Source: Balanoglossus misakiensis
Lineage: Eukaryota > Hemichordata
Length of the DNA: 64,000 nt
Direction of reading: 5' to 3'
NCBI GenBank assembly: GCA_040954595.2
Contig: CM082590.2
Location: 11,487,015 to 11,551,014, forward strand
Below, piece by piece: positions 40,601-51,199 of this stretch. Within the stretch, counting starts at the first letter, position 1; each line of letters opens with the position of its first letter. The position numbers and the translations under genes are program-made. A model generated the notes under the pieces. It saw only the letters and a list, made by a program, of their open reading frames with translations, made no database searches and was not told the origin of the DNA.

Positions 40601-43600
40601 ATCCACAACAACGTTCCGTTTCACCGCCTCGTTCTGGCAGAGACTGATCTACAACAACCACCTGTTGCACCGTGCTGTTCTGGCTTAAAGTTATCAAGAA
40701 CTACGCCCTGTTTCACCATGCCGTTCTGCCATAGACTGATCCACAACAACGTTCCGTTTCACCGCCTCGTTCTGGCAGAGACTGATCCACAACAACCACC
40801 TGTTGCACCGTGCTGTTTTGGCTTAAAGTTATCCAGAACTACGCCCTGTTTCACCATGCCGTTCTGCCATAGACTGATCCACAACAACGTTCCGTTTCAC
40901 CGCACCGTTCTGCCAAAGACTGATCCACAACAACCACCTGTTGCATCGTGCTGTTCTGGCTTAAAGTTATCAAGAACTACGCCCTGTTTCACCATGCCGT
41001 TCTGCCATAGACTGATCCACAACAACGTTCCGTTTCACCGCGCCGTTCTGCCAAAGACTAATCCACAACAACCACCTGTTGCACCGTGCTGTTCTGGCTT
41101 AAAGTTATCCAGAACTACGCCCTGTTTCACCATGCCGTTCTGCCATAGACTGATCCACAACAACGTTCCGTTTCACCGCCTCGTTCTGGCAGAGACTGAT
41201 CCACAACAACCACCTGTTGCACCGTGCTGTTTTGGCTTAAAGTTATCCAGAACTACGCCCTGTTTCACCATGCCGTTCTGCCATAGACTGATCCACAACA
41301 ACGTTCCGTTTCACCGCACCGTTCTGCCAAAGACTGATCCACAACAACCACCTGTTGCATCGTGCTGTTCTGGCTTAAAGTTATCAAGAACTACGCCCTG
41401 TTTCACCATGCCGTTCTGCCATAGACTGATCCACAACAACGTTCCGTTTCACCGCGCCGTTCTGCCAAAGACTAATCCACAACAACCACCTGTTGCACCG
41501 TGCTGTTCTGGCTTAAAGTTATCAAGAACTACGCCCTGTTTCACCATGCCGTTCTGCCATAGACTGATCCACAACAACGTTCCGTTTCACCGCGCCGTTC
41601 TGCCAAAGACTAATCTGAAACAACCACCTGTTGCACCGTGCTGTTCTGGCTTAAAGTTATCCAGAACTACGCCCTGTTTCACCATGCCGTTCTGCCATAG
41701 ACTGATCCACAACAACGTTCCGTTTCACCGCCTCGTTCTGGCAGAGACTGATCCACAACAACCACCTGTTGCACCGTGCTGTTCTGGCTTAAAGTTATCA
41801 AGAACTACGCCCTGTTTCACCATGCCGTTCTGCCATAGACTGATCCACAACAACGTTCCGTTTCACCGCCTCGTTCTGGCAGAGACTGATCCACAACAAC
41901 CACCTGTTGCACCGTGCTGTTCTGGCTTAAAGTTATCAAGAACTACGCCCTGTTTCACCATGCCGTTCTGCCATAGACTGATCCACAACAACGTTCCGTT
42001 TCACCGCCTCGTTCTGGCAGAGACTGATCCACAACAACCACCTGTTGCACCGTGCTGTTCTGGCTTAAAGTTATCAAGAACTACGCCCTGTTTCACCATG
42101 CCGTTCTGCCATAGACTGATCCACAACAACGTTCCGTTTCACCGCCTCGTTCTGGCAGAGACTGATCCACAACAACCACCTGTTGCACCGTGCTGTTCTG
42201 GCTTAAAGTTATCAAGAACTACGCCCTGTTTCACCATGCCGTTCTGCCATAGACTGATCCACAACAACGTTCCGTTTCACCGCCTCGTTCTGGCAGAGAC
42301 TGATCCACAACAACCACCTGTTGCACCGTGCTGTTCTGGCTTAAAGTTATCAAGAACTACGCCCTGTTTCACCATGCCGTTCTGCCATAGACTGATCCAC
42401 AACAACGTTCCGTTTCACCGCGCCGTTCTGCCAAAGACTAATCCACAACAACCACCTGTTGCACCGTGCTGTTCTGGCTTAAAGTTATCAAGAACTACGC
42501 CCTGTTTCACCATGCCGTTCTGCCATAGACTGATCCACAACAACGTTCCGTTTCACCGCGCCGTTCTGCCAAAGACTAATCCACAACAACCACCTGTTGC
42601 ACCGTGCTGTTCTGGCTTAAAGTTATCCAGAACTACGCCCTGTTTCACCATGCCGTTCTGCCATAGACTGATCCACAACAACGTTCCGTTTCACCGCGCC
42701 GTTCTGGCAGAGACTGATCCACAACAACCACCTGTTGCATCGTGCTGTTCTGGCTTAAAGTTATCCAGAACTACGCCCTGTTTCACCATGCCGTTCTGCC
42801 ATAGACTGATCCACAACAACGTTCCGTTTCACCGCGCCGTTCTGCCAAAGACTAATCCACAACAACCACCTGTTGCATCGTGCTGTTCTGGCTTAAAGTT
42901 ATCCAGAACTACGCCCTGTTTCACCATGCCGTTCTGCCATAGACTGATCCACAACAACGTTCCGTTTCACCGCGCCGTTCTGGCAGAGACTGATCCACAA
43001 CAACCACCTGTTGCATCGTGCTGTTCTGGCTTAAAGTTATCCAGAACTACGCCCTGTTTCACCATGCCGTTCTGCCATAGACTGATCCACAACAACGTTT
43101 CATTTCACCGCGCCGTTCTGCCAAAGACTAATCCACAACAACCACCTGTTGCATCGTGCTGTTCTGGCTTAAAGTTATCCAGAACTACGCCCTGTTTCAC
43201 CATGCCGTTCTGCCATAGACTGATCCACAACAACGTTCCGTTTCACCGCCTCGTTCTGGCAGAGACTGATCCACAACATCCACCTGTTGCACCACGCTGT
43301 TCTGGCATAAAGTTATCCAGAACTACGCCCTGTTTCACCATGCCGTTCTGCCATAGACTGATCCACAACAACGTTCCGTTTCACCGCACCCTTCTGCCAT
43401 AGACTGATCCACAACAATGTTCCGTTTCACCGCGCCGTTCTGCCAAAGACTGATCCACAACAACCACCTGTTGCACCGTGCTGTTCTGGCTTAAAGTTAT
43501 CCACAAGTACGCCCTGTTTCACCGCGCCATTCTACCAGAAAGTTGACTACAACTACGCGCTGTTTCACCGCACCGTTCTGCCATAGACTGATCCACAACA

Positions 43601-43980
43601 ACGTTCCGTTTCACCGCGCCGTTCAGCCAGAGACTGATCCACAACAACCACCTGTTGCACCGTGCTTTTCTGGCTTAAAGTTATCCAGAACTACGCCCTG
43701 TTTCACCATGCCGTTCTGCCATAGACTGATCCACAACAACGTTCCGTTTCACCGCCTCGTTCTGGCAGAGACTGATCCACAACAACCACCTGTTGCACCG
43801 TGCTGTTCTGGCTTAAAGTTATCCAGAACTACGCCCTGTTCCACCATGCCGTTCTGCCATAGACTGATCCACAACAACGTTCTGTTTCACCGCCTCGTTC
43901 TGGCAGAGACTGATCCACAACAACCACCTGTTGCACCGTGCTGTTCTGACTTAAAGTTATCCAGAACTACGCCTTGTTTC

Positions 43981-44314
43981 TCTCTTTCTTTGTTACTATT
44001 CATATATCTCAGTCAATGGGTGATGACACTGCTGCAGAATACTACTGCTTTGTGTGACAACATAGAAAAAAAAACACTAAATATTTGAACACATTACTAT
44101 TTATTACTAAAAGTTTTAACATTGTTACCATTAAAATACTGGAAATGTCTTTGTTGTAAATAAAGAAAAAAATAACATTAAGAAATACATTGCAGTTGTC
44201 TTTTTTTAAATTATTTTTTAAAAACTGAACAAAAGGTGAATGCATAATAAGATAATCTTTCAAAAATTTATCTAGCTGCATGTAATTCAGATATTGCAAT
44301 GTCGTGAGCTGCTT
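43981..44314 (-). other. 3' flank and probable 3' UTR of the P2X7-like gene
   Basis: AT-rich single-copy sequence directly downstream (minus strand) of the stop codon of the P2X7-like gene. It includes an AATAAA on the minus strand at 44105-44100. The 46-bp satellite starts about 120 bp beyond that signal. Small open frames on both strands have low-complexity, AT-driven composition and are not considered genes. Confidence 0.55.
44100..44105 (-). promoter_or_regulatory. Candidate poly(A) signal AATAAA
   Basis: Minus-strand AATAAA about 210 nt after the TAG stop at 44317-44315, a normal distance for a 3' UTR. It is a common hexamer in AT-rich DNA, so the support is positional. Confidence 0.45.
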
Positions 44315-44474
44315 CTACTTAAGAATCGGCAATTTAAATCCATGGTATGTTTCTGAACTAAAGTGGTCTCTGATCTTCATAACAGCACAAGATGGCAACT
44401 CCACTCTTATATCATTGCCCAGGTAGCCCCAGCACCAACGCACCAATTGACGATAAGCTACATACCGATATGTT
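44315..44474 (-). CDS. P2X7-like C-terminal domain protein, last exon
   Basis: Terminal exon of a minus-strand gene. A strong acceptor (pyrimidine run TTTTCTTCTTTTC, then AACAG) ends at 44475 and the exon runs to TAG at 44317-44315. It encodes TYRYVAYRQLVRWCWGYLG, then LPSCAVMKIRDHF and YHGFK near the C terminus. These match the end of the P2X7 intracellular ballast domain, where vertebrate P2X7 has a conserved AYR..xxW, LPSC and IR..FP..GQYSGFK pattern. In rat P2X7 this domain binds zinc and guanine nucleotide; many invertebrates carry it as a stand-alone protein without the ion-channel part. The exon starts by completing a codon with one base, which fits exactly the two leftover bases of the exon at 44705-44932 across a 230-bp intron. 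No channel transmembrane segments are visible in the window. Confidence 0.85.
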
Positions 44475-44704
44475 CTGTTCATAAGAAAAGAAGAAAACAC
44501 ACTGTTGAATGCCACACAATCATTTTTGCTATAAGCTTATGCAGAAAAATGAAACTGAGATACATGTGGCCATCAAATCGATAATCTAATAAAAATATCA
44601 GTGACATATTTTGTGCTTTTTACAGAATTCATATTTTGTTCAAACAAGGCTTGTTGAACAGATAGTTCTACTATCCCTCTCACACATGAAAAAAGCAAAC
44701 TTAC

Positions 44705-44932
44705 TCATTTTGTGGCTCTGATCTTGATCTTTTACCGTGATATTGTTTACATTGGTGATACGCAGTTTTCAGCACCCAAACATCAAGACACACTGTAGAA
44801 AACCCTGGATGGCAGGTGATGCAACAATACTTTTCTTCCGAGTCATCCAGTATCTCTTTGATATGTGCAATCTCTTGACAGCATAAACACTCCCTTTGCG
44901 TTGGCATGACTTGGCAACTAGAGCAGTGGCAC
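44705..44932 (-). CDS. P2X7-like C-terminal domain protein, Cys-rich exon
   Basis: Penultimate exon of the same gene. It encodes CHCSSCQVMPTQREC, then CLCCQE, CCITCHPGF and CLDVWVLKTAY, the zinc-coordinating half of the P2X7-type intracellular domain. The donor is GTAAGT directly after 44705. Read through, the frame would stop at once (TAA at 44703-44701), whereas splicing gives a codon GA|A that joins in phase to the next exon. The favoured acceptor is the AG at 44934-44933 after the tract TTGTCTTTTTTTACC. It leaves one base (G) completing a codon; if the upstream exon ended in TG, the residue would be the Trp that commonly precedes CxC in this family. There is no ATG in this frame before the Cys cluster, so an upstream exon is needed. 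In-frame alternative acceptors lie at 44976 and 44991. The upstream part may be at 45182-45287 or may be lost. Confidence 0.85.
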
Positions 44933-45181
44933 CTATTTCCGGTAAAAAAAGACAATATATGAGTACAGGTAAGTACTGCAAAATGTTGCACTGAGATCGT
45001 TAAGAGTGAACAGTGCTATCCTGCCACTCAAAACCATTGCTATACACAGTGCGATCGAGAGATTTGTAATCACTGAAGTACAGTGCGTACATATATTGAC
45101 TTGTGTTTAGTGACATTTCGTAAAACAAGGTCAAAATCGTTGTCTTTTCAAAATCTTCATCGCCCACGCAGTGTCACTTAC

Positions 45182-45287
45182 TGCAGTACAAATGATACGC
45201 AACATACGGCCGATCGTCGCGCCTATCGAGTAAATGGGAATGACTCGCCATGGGCTGGTTTGGTGAACGTGTACTCGTCGATGTCAT
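45182..45287 (-). CDS. Possible first coding exon of the P2X7-like gene (uncertain)
   Basis: Minus-strand ATG at 45287-45285 opens a 35-codon frame (MTSTSTRSPNQPMASHSH, then LLDRRDDRPYVAYHLYC) that ends at a good GTAAGT donor at 45181. A second in-frame ATG in the context CCCATGG is at codon 13. The exon ends with one leftover base. This does not fit the best acceptor of the Cys-rich exon (44932, which needs two), but does fit the weaker acceptors giving starts at 44975 or 44990. Either one of those is used, a small exon is missing from my reading, or this is not the first exon. I see no family-specific motif here. Confidence 0.3.
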
Positions 45288-45368
45288 GACCTCGTTATAG
45301 ACATGGGGAAACTTCACGATCCAAAATGGCGACCCCATATTCTTTCTTTTCTTCTACACCCAAAACAA
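45288..45368. promoter_or_regulatory. Candidate promoter / 5' region with YY1-like motif
   Basis: Short stretch between the putative first exon of the P2X7-like gene and the GC-rich minisatellite. CpG dinucleotides become frequent from about 45180 rightward. CCAAAATGGCGA at 45321-45332 resembles the YY1 core element found near many TATA-less start sites, and two perfect ETS motifs (ACCGGAAGT) follow at 45403 and 45454. No TATA box is evident. Functional assignment is inference. Confidence 0.3.
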
Positions 45369-45504
45369 ACCTTGACTGGCCCCCTTTGACCGCGCCGTTA
45401 CGACCGGAAGTGGAGGGCAGCCCTGACTGGCCCCCTTTGACCTGGCCGTTACGACCGGAAGTGGAGGGCAGCCCTGACTGGCCCCCATTGACCGGGCCGT
45501 CACC
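45369..45504. repeat. 51-bp edge units of the GC-rich minisatellite
   Basis: About two and a half units with 51-bp spacing (ETS-like motif starts at 45403, 45454 and 45505). They contain CTGACTGGCCCCC and GCCGTTACGACCGGAAGTGG. A matching unit with GCGCCGTTACGAC closes the array at about 60229-60275, so the same ancestral type flanks the homogenised interior on both sides. Confidence 0.85.
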
Positions 45505-46128
45505 GCCGGAAGTGGAGGGCAACCAGACACCCCCTTCGACCGGGCCGTCACCGCCGGAAGTGGAGGGCAACCTGACACCCCCTTCGACCGGGCCGTCACC
45601 GCCGGAAGTGGAGGGCAACCTGACACCCCCTTCGACCGGGCCGTCACCGCCGGAAGTGGAGGGCAACCTGACACCCCCTTCGACCGGGCCGTCACCGCCG
45701 GAAGTGGAGGGCAACCTGACACCCCCTTCGACCGGGCCGTCACCGCCGGAAGTGGAGGGCAACCTGACACCCCCTTCGACCGGGCCGTCACCGCCGGAAG
45801 TGGAGGGCAACCTGACACCCCCTTCGACCGGGCCGTCACCGCCGGAAGTGGAGGGCAACCTGACACCCCCTTCGTCCGGGCCGTCACCGCCGGAAGTGGA
45901 GGGCAACCTGACACCCCCTTCGACCGGGCCGTCACCGCCGGAAGTGGAGGGCAACCTGACACCCCCTTCGTCCGGGCCGTCACCGCCGGAAGTGGAGGGC
46001 AACCTGACACCCCCTTCGACCGGGCCGTCACCGCCGGAAGTGGAGGCCAACCTGACACCCCCTTCGACCGGGCCGTCACCGCCGGAAGTGGAGGCCAACC
46101 AGACACCCCCTTCGACCGGGCCGTCACC
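45505..46128. repeat. 48-bp minisatellite block, 13 units
   Basis: Thirteen units of exactly 48 bp between motif positions 45505 and 46129, each with ACACCCCCTTCGACC, GGGCCGTCACCGCC and GGAAGTGGA. Because 48 is divisible by 3, frames stay open on both strands. A 309-codon plus-strand frame (45326-46255, 16-residue repeat TPPSTGPSPPEVEGNL) and two overlapping minus-strand frames (45295-46158 and 45354-46127) coexist, which argues that they are products of period rather than genes. Confidence 0.95.
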
Positions 46129-46440
46129 GCCGGAAGTGGAGGCCAACCTGATACCCAACCCCTTCGGCCGCCAGGCTACGGCCGGAAGTGGAGGCCAACC
46201 TGATACCCAACCCCTTCGGCCGCCAGGCTACGGCCGGAAGTGGAGGCCAACCTGATACCCAACCCCTTCGGCCGCCAGGCTACGGCCGGAAGTGGAGGCC
46301 AACCTGATTCCCAACCCCTTCGGCCGCCAGGCTACGGCCGGAAGTGGAGGCCAACCTGATTCCCAACCCCTTCGGCCGCCAGGCTACGGCCGGAAGTGGA
46401 GGCCAACCTGATACCCAACCCCTTCGGCCGCCAGGCTACG

Positions 46441-48610
46441 GCCGGCAGCGGAGGCCAACCTGATACCCAACCCCTTCGACCGCCAGGCTACGGCCGGCAG
46501 CGGAGGCCAACCTGATACCCAACCCCTTCGACCGCCAGGCTACGGCCGGCAGCGGAGGCCAACCTGATACCCAACCCCTTCGACCGCCAGGCTACGGCCG
46601 GCAGCGGAGGCCAACCTGATACCCAACCCCTTCGACCGCCAGGCTACGGCCGGCAGCGGAGGCCAACCTGATACCCAACCCCTTCGACCGCCAGGCTACG
46701 GCCGGCAGCGGAGGCCAACCTGATACCCAACCCCTTCGACCGCCAGGCTACGGCCGGCAGCGGAGGCCAACCTGATACCCAACCCCTTCGACCGCCAGGC
46801 TACGGCCGGCAGCGGAGGCCAACCTGATACCCAACCCCTTCGACCGCCAGGCTACGGCCGGCAGCGGAGGCCAACCTGATACCCAACCCCTTCGACCGCC
46901 AGGCTACGGCCGGCAGCGGAGGCCAACCTGATACCCAACCCCTTCGACCGCCAGGCTACGGCCGGCAGCGGAGGCCAACCTGATACCCAACCCCTTCGAC
47001 CGCCAGGCTACGGCCGGCAGCGGAGGCCAACCTGATACCCAACCCCTTCGACCGCCAGGCTACGGCCGGCAGCGGAGGCCAACCTGATACCCAACCCCTT
47101 CGACCGCCAGGCTACGGCCGGCAGCGGAGGCCAACCTGATACCCAACCCCTTCGACCGCCAGGCTACGGCCGGCAGCGGAGGCCAACCTGATACCCAACC
47201 CCTTCGACCGCCAGGCTACGGCCGGCAGCGGAGGCCAACCTGATACCCAACCCCTTCGACCGCCAGGCTACGGCCGGCAGCGGAGGCCAACCTGATACCC
47301 AACCCCTTCGACCGCCAGGCTACGGCCGGCAGCGGAGGCCAACCTGATACCCAACCCCTTCGACCGCCAGGCTACGGCCGGCAGCGGAGGCCAACCTGAT
47401 ACCCAACCCCTTCGACCGCCAGGCTACGGCCGGCAGCGGAGGCCAACCTGATACCCAACCCCTTCGACCGCCAGGCTACGGCCGGCAGCGGAGGCCAACC
47501 TGATACCCAACCCCTTCGACCGCCAGGCTACGGCCGGCAGCGGAGGCCAACCTGATACCCAACCCCTTCGACCGCCAGGCTACGGCCGGCAGCGGAGGCC
47601 AACCTGATACCCAACCCCTTCGACCGCCAGGCTACGGCCGGCAGCGGAGGCCAACCTGATACCCAACCCCTTCGACCGCCAGGCTACGGCCGGCAGCGGA
47701 GGCCAACCTGATACCCAACCCCTTCGACCGCCAGGCTACGGCCGGCAGCGGAGGCCAACCTGATACCCAACCCCTTCGACCGCCAGGCTACGGCCGGGAG
47801 TGGAGGCCAACCTGATACCCAACCCCTTCGACCGCCAGGCTACGGCCGGCAGCGGAGGCCAACCTGATACCCAACCCCTTCGACCGCCAGGCTACGGCCG
47901 GCAGCGGAGGCCAACCTGATACCCAACCCCTTCGACCGCCAGGCTACGGCCGGCAGCGGAGGCCAACCTGATACCCAACCCCTTCGACCGCCAGGCTACG
48001 GCCGGCAGCGGAGGCCAACCTGATACCCAACCCCTTCGACCGCCAGGCTACGGCCGGCAGCGGAGGCCAACCTGATACCCAACCCCTTCGACCGCCAGGC
48101 TACGGCCGGCAGCGGAGGCCAACCTGATACCCAACCCCTTCGACCGCCAGGCTACGGCCGGCAGCGGAGGCCAACCTGATACCCAACCCCTTCGACCGCC
48201 AGGCTACGGCCGGCAGCGGAGGCCAACCTGATACCCAACCCCTTCGACCGCCAGGCTACGGCCGGCAGCGGAGGCCAACCTGATACCCAACCCCTTCGAC
48301 CGCCAGGCTACGGCCGGCAGCGGAGGCCAACCTGATACCCAACCCCTTCGACCGCCAGGCTACGGCCGGGAGCGGAGGCCAACCTGATACCCAACCCCTT
48401 CGACCGCCAGGCTACGGCCGGGAGCGGAGGCCAACCTGATACCCAACCCCTTCGACCGCCAGGCTACGGCCGGCAGCGGAGGCCAACCTGATACCCAACC
48501 CCTTCGACCGCCAGGCTACGGCCGGCAGCGGAGGCCAACCTGATACCCAACCCCTTCGACCGCCAGGCTACGGCCGGCAGCGGAGGCCAACCTGATACCC
48601 AACCCCTTCG
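46441..48610. repeat. 52-bp variant block: CCGGCAGCGGA / TTCGACC / GATACCC
   Basis: About 42 almost identical units in which the GGAA core of the ETS-like motif is replaced (GGCAGC). Sharp borders with neighbouring variant blocks show local homogenisation. Confidence 0.85.
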
Positions 48611-49084
48611 ACCGCCAGGCTACGGCCGGCAGTGGAGGCCAACCTGATACCCAACCCCTTCGACCGCCAGGCTACGGCCGGGAGTGGAGGCCAACCTGAT
48701 ACCCAACCCCTTCGACCGCCAGGCTACGGCCGGGAGTGGAGGCCAACCTGATACCCAACCCCTTCGACCGCCAGGCTACGGCCGGGAGTGGAGGCCAACC
48801 TGATACCCAACCCCTTCGACCGCCAGGCTACGGCCGGGAGTGGAGGCCAACCTGATACCCAACCCCTTCGACCGCCAGGCTACGGCCGGGAGTGGAGGCC
48901 AACCTGATACCCAACCCCTTCGGCCGCCAGGCTACGGCCGGAGTGGAGGCCAACCTGATACCCAACCCCTTCGGCCGCCAGGCTACGGCCGGAGTGGAGG
49001 CCAACCTGATACCCAACCCCTTCGGCCGCCAGGCTACGGCCGGGAGTGGAGGCCAACCTGATACCCAACCCCTTCGGCCGCCAG

Positions 49085-50580
49085 GCTACGGCCGGAAGTG
49101 GAGGCCAACCTGATACCCAACCCCTTCGGCCGCCAGGCTACGGCCGGAAGTGGAGGCCAACCTGATACCCAACCCCTTCGGCCGCCAGGCTACGGCCCAA
49201 GTGGAGGCCAACTGTACCCAACCCCTTCGGCCGCCAGGCCTACGGCCGGAAGTGGAGGCCAACCTGATACCCAACCCCTTCGGCCGCCAGGCTACGGCCG
49301 GAAGTGGAGGCCAACCTGATACCCAACCCCTTCGGCCGCCAGGCTACGGCCGGAAGTGGAGGCCAACCTGATACCCAACCCCTTCGGCCGCCAGGCTACG
49401 GCCGGAAGTGGAGGCCAACCTGATACCCAACCCCTTCGGCCGCCAGGCTACGGCCGGAAGTGGAGGCCAACCTGATACCCAACCCCTTCGGCCGCCAGGC
49501 TACGGCCGGAAGTGGAGGCCAACCTGATACCCAACCCCTTCGGCCGCCAGGCTACGGCCGGAAGTGGAGGCCAACCTGATACCCAACCCCTTCGGCCGCC
49601 AGGCTACGGCCGGAAGTGGAGGCCAACCTGATACCCAACCCCTTCGGCCGCCAGGCTACGGCCGGAAGTGGAGGCCAACCTGATTCCCAACCCCTTCGGC
49701 CGCCAGGCTACGGCCGGAAGTGGAGGCCAACCTGATTCCCAACCCCTTCGGCCGCCAGGCTACGGCCGGAAGTGGAGGCCAACCTGATTCCCAACCCCTT
49801 CGGCCGCCAGGCTACGGCCGGAAGTGGAGGCCAACCTGATTCCCAACCCCTTCGGCCGCCAGGCTACGGCCGGAAGTGGAGGCCAACCTGATTCCCAACA
49901 CCTTCGGCCGCCAGGCTACGGCCGGAAGTGGAGGCCAACCTGATTCCCAACACCTTCGGCCGCCAGGCTACGGCCGGAAGTGGAGGCCAACCTGATTCCC
50001 AACCCCTTAGGCCGCCAGGCTACGGCCGGAAGTGGAGGCCAACCTGATTCCCAACCCCTTCGGCCGCCAGGCTACGGCCGGAAGTGGAGGCCAACCTGAT
50101 TCCCAACCCCTTCGGCCGCCAGGCTACGGCCGGAAGTGGAGGCCAACCTGATACCCAACCCCTTCGGCCGCCAGGCTACGGCCGGAAGTGGAGGCCAACC
50201 TGATACCCAACCCCTTCGGCCGCCAGGCTACGGCCGGAAGTGGAGGCCAACCTGATACCCAACCCCTTCGGCCGCCAGGCTACGGCCGGAAGTGGAGGCC
50301 AACCTGATACCCAACCCCTTCGGCCGCCAGGCTACGGCCGGAAGTGGAGGCCAACCTGATACCCAACCCCTTCGACCGCCAGGCTACGGCCGGAAGTGGA
50401 GGCCAACCTGATACCCAACCCCTTCGACCGCCAGGCTACGGCCGGAAGTGGAGGCCAACCTGATACCCAACCCCTTCGACCGCCAGGCTACGGCCGGAAG
50501 TGGAGGCCAACCTGATACCCAACCCCTTCGACCGCCAGGCTACGGCCGGAAGTGGAGGCCAACCTGATACCCAACCCCTT
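49085..50580. repeat. 52-bp variant block with intact CCGGAAGT motif
   Basis: About 29 units carrying CCGGAAGTGGA. Left units have TTCGGCCGCC and those after about 50360 have TTCGACCGCC. Units at about 49680-50110 also have GATTCCC. This block regains the ETS-like motif that is lost in the blocks on either side. Confidence 0.85.
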
Positions 50581-50880
50581 CGACCGGGCCGTCACCGCCG
50601 GAAGTGGAGGCCAACCTGATACCCAACCCCTTCGACCGGGCCGTCACCGCCGGAAGTGGAGGGCAACCTGATACCCAACCCCTTCGACGGGGCCGTCACC
50701 GCCGGAAGTGGAGGGCAACCTGATACCCAACCCCTTCGACGGGGCCGTCACCGCCGGAAGTGGAGGGCAACCTGACACCCACCTTCGACGGGGCCGTCAC
50801 CGCCGGGAGTGGAGGGCAACCTGACACCCAACCCCTTCGACGGGGCCGTCACCGCCGGGAGTGGAGGGCAACCTGACACC
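50581..50880. repeat. Hybrid units joining 48-bp and 52-bp types
   Basis: Units combine the left-block segment GGGCCGTCACCGCC with the 52-bp segment GATACCCAACC, and several have TTCGACGGGG. One unit near 50781 is 48 bp long. They look like recombinants or relics of an intermediate in the change of period. Confidence 0.8.
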
Positions 50881-51199
50881 CAACCCCTTCGACCGCCAGG
50901 CTACGGCCGGGAGCGGAGGGCAACCTGACACCCAACCCCTTCGACCGCCAGGCCACGGCCGGGAGCGGAGGGCAACCTGACACCCAACCCCTTCGACCGC
51001 CAGGCTACGGCCGGGAGCGGAGGGCAACCTGACACCCAACCCCTTCGACCGCCAGGCTACGGCCGGGAGCGGAGGGCAACCTGACACCCAACCCCTTCGA
51101 CCGCCAGGCTACGGCCGGGAGCGGAGGCCAACCTGACACCCAACCCCTTCGACCGCCAGGCTACGGCCGGGAGCGGAGGCCAACCTGACACCCAACCCC

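Larger units (their letters stand above)
13789..43980. repeat. 46-bp satellite, about 656 monomers, higher-order organised
   Basis: A 30.2-kb tandem array with a 46-bp basic period. In the core, three monomer types alternate. Type A has GGCTTAAAGTTATC, type B has GCCATAGACTGATCC followed by ACGTTCCGTTTC, and type C has GGCAGAGACTG followed by ACCACCTGTTGC. Together they make a 138-bp triad. All share TTCTG at the start and a CACC..C segment near the end. Because 138 is divisible by 3, one plus-strand frame stays open through any run of intact triads (A read in frame 2, B in frame 1, C in frame 3). Where a monomer is missing or added, the frame shifts and a stop follows. The long open frames are therefore best seen as by-products. 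No gene is supported within this interval. Confidence 0.97.

Noticed and set aside
13789-43980. Centromeric satellite (alpha-satellite-like higher-order repeat)
   Set aside because: The organisation is similar, but the array lies about 20 kb from a telomere, has a 46-bp monomer, and shows no CENP-B-box-like sequence by eye.
45295-46255. 309-codon plus-strand and 257/287-codon minus-strand open frames over the 48-bp block
   Set aside because: Frames open on both strands at once follow from a stop-poor GC-rich unit whose length is a multiple of 3. The plus-strand ATG at 45326 has a good context, but the product is pure repeat with no unique domain.
48828-51087. Short open frames of 62-96 codons in the 52-bp array
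   Set aside because: They occur only where small indels shift the repeat register, and have no unique sequence.
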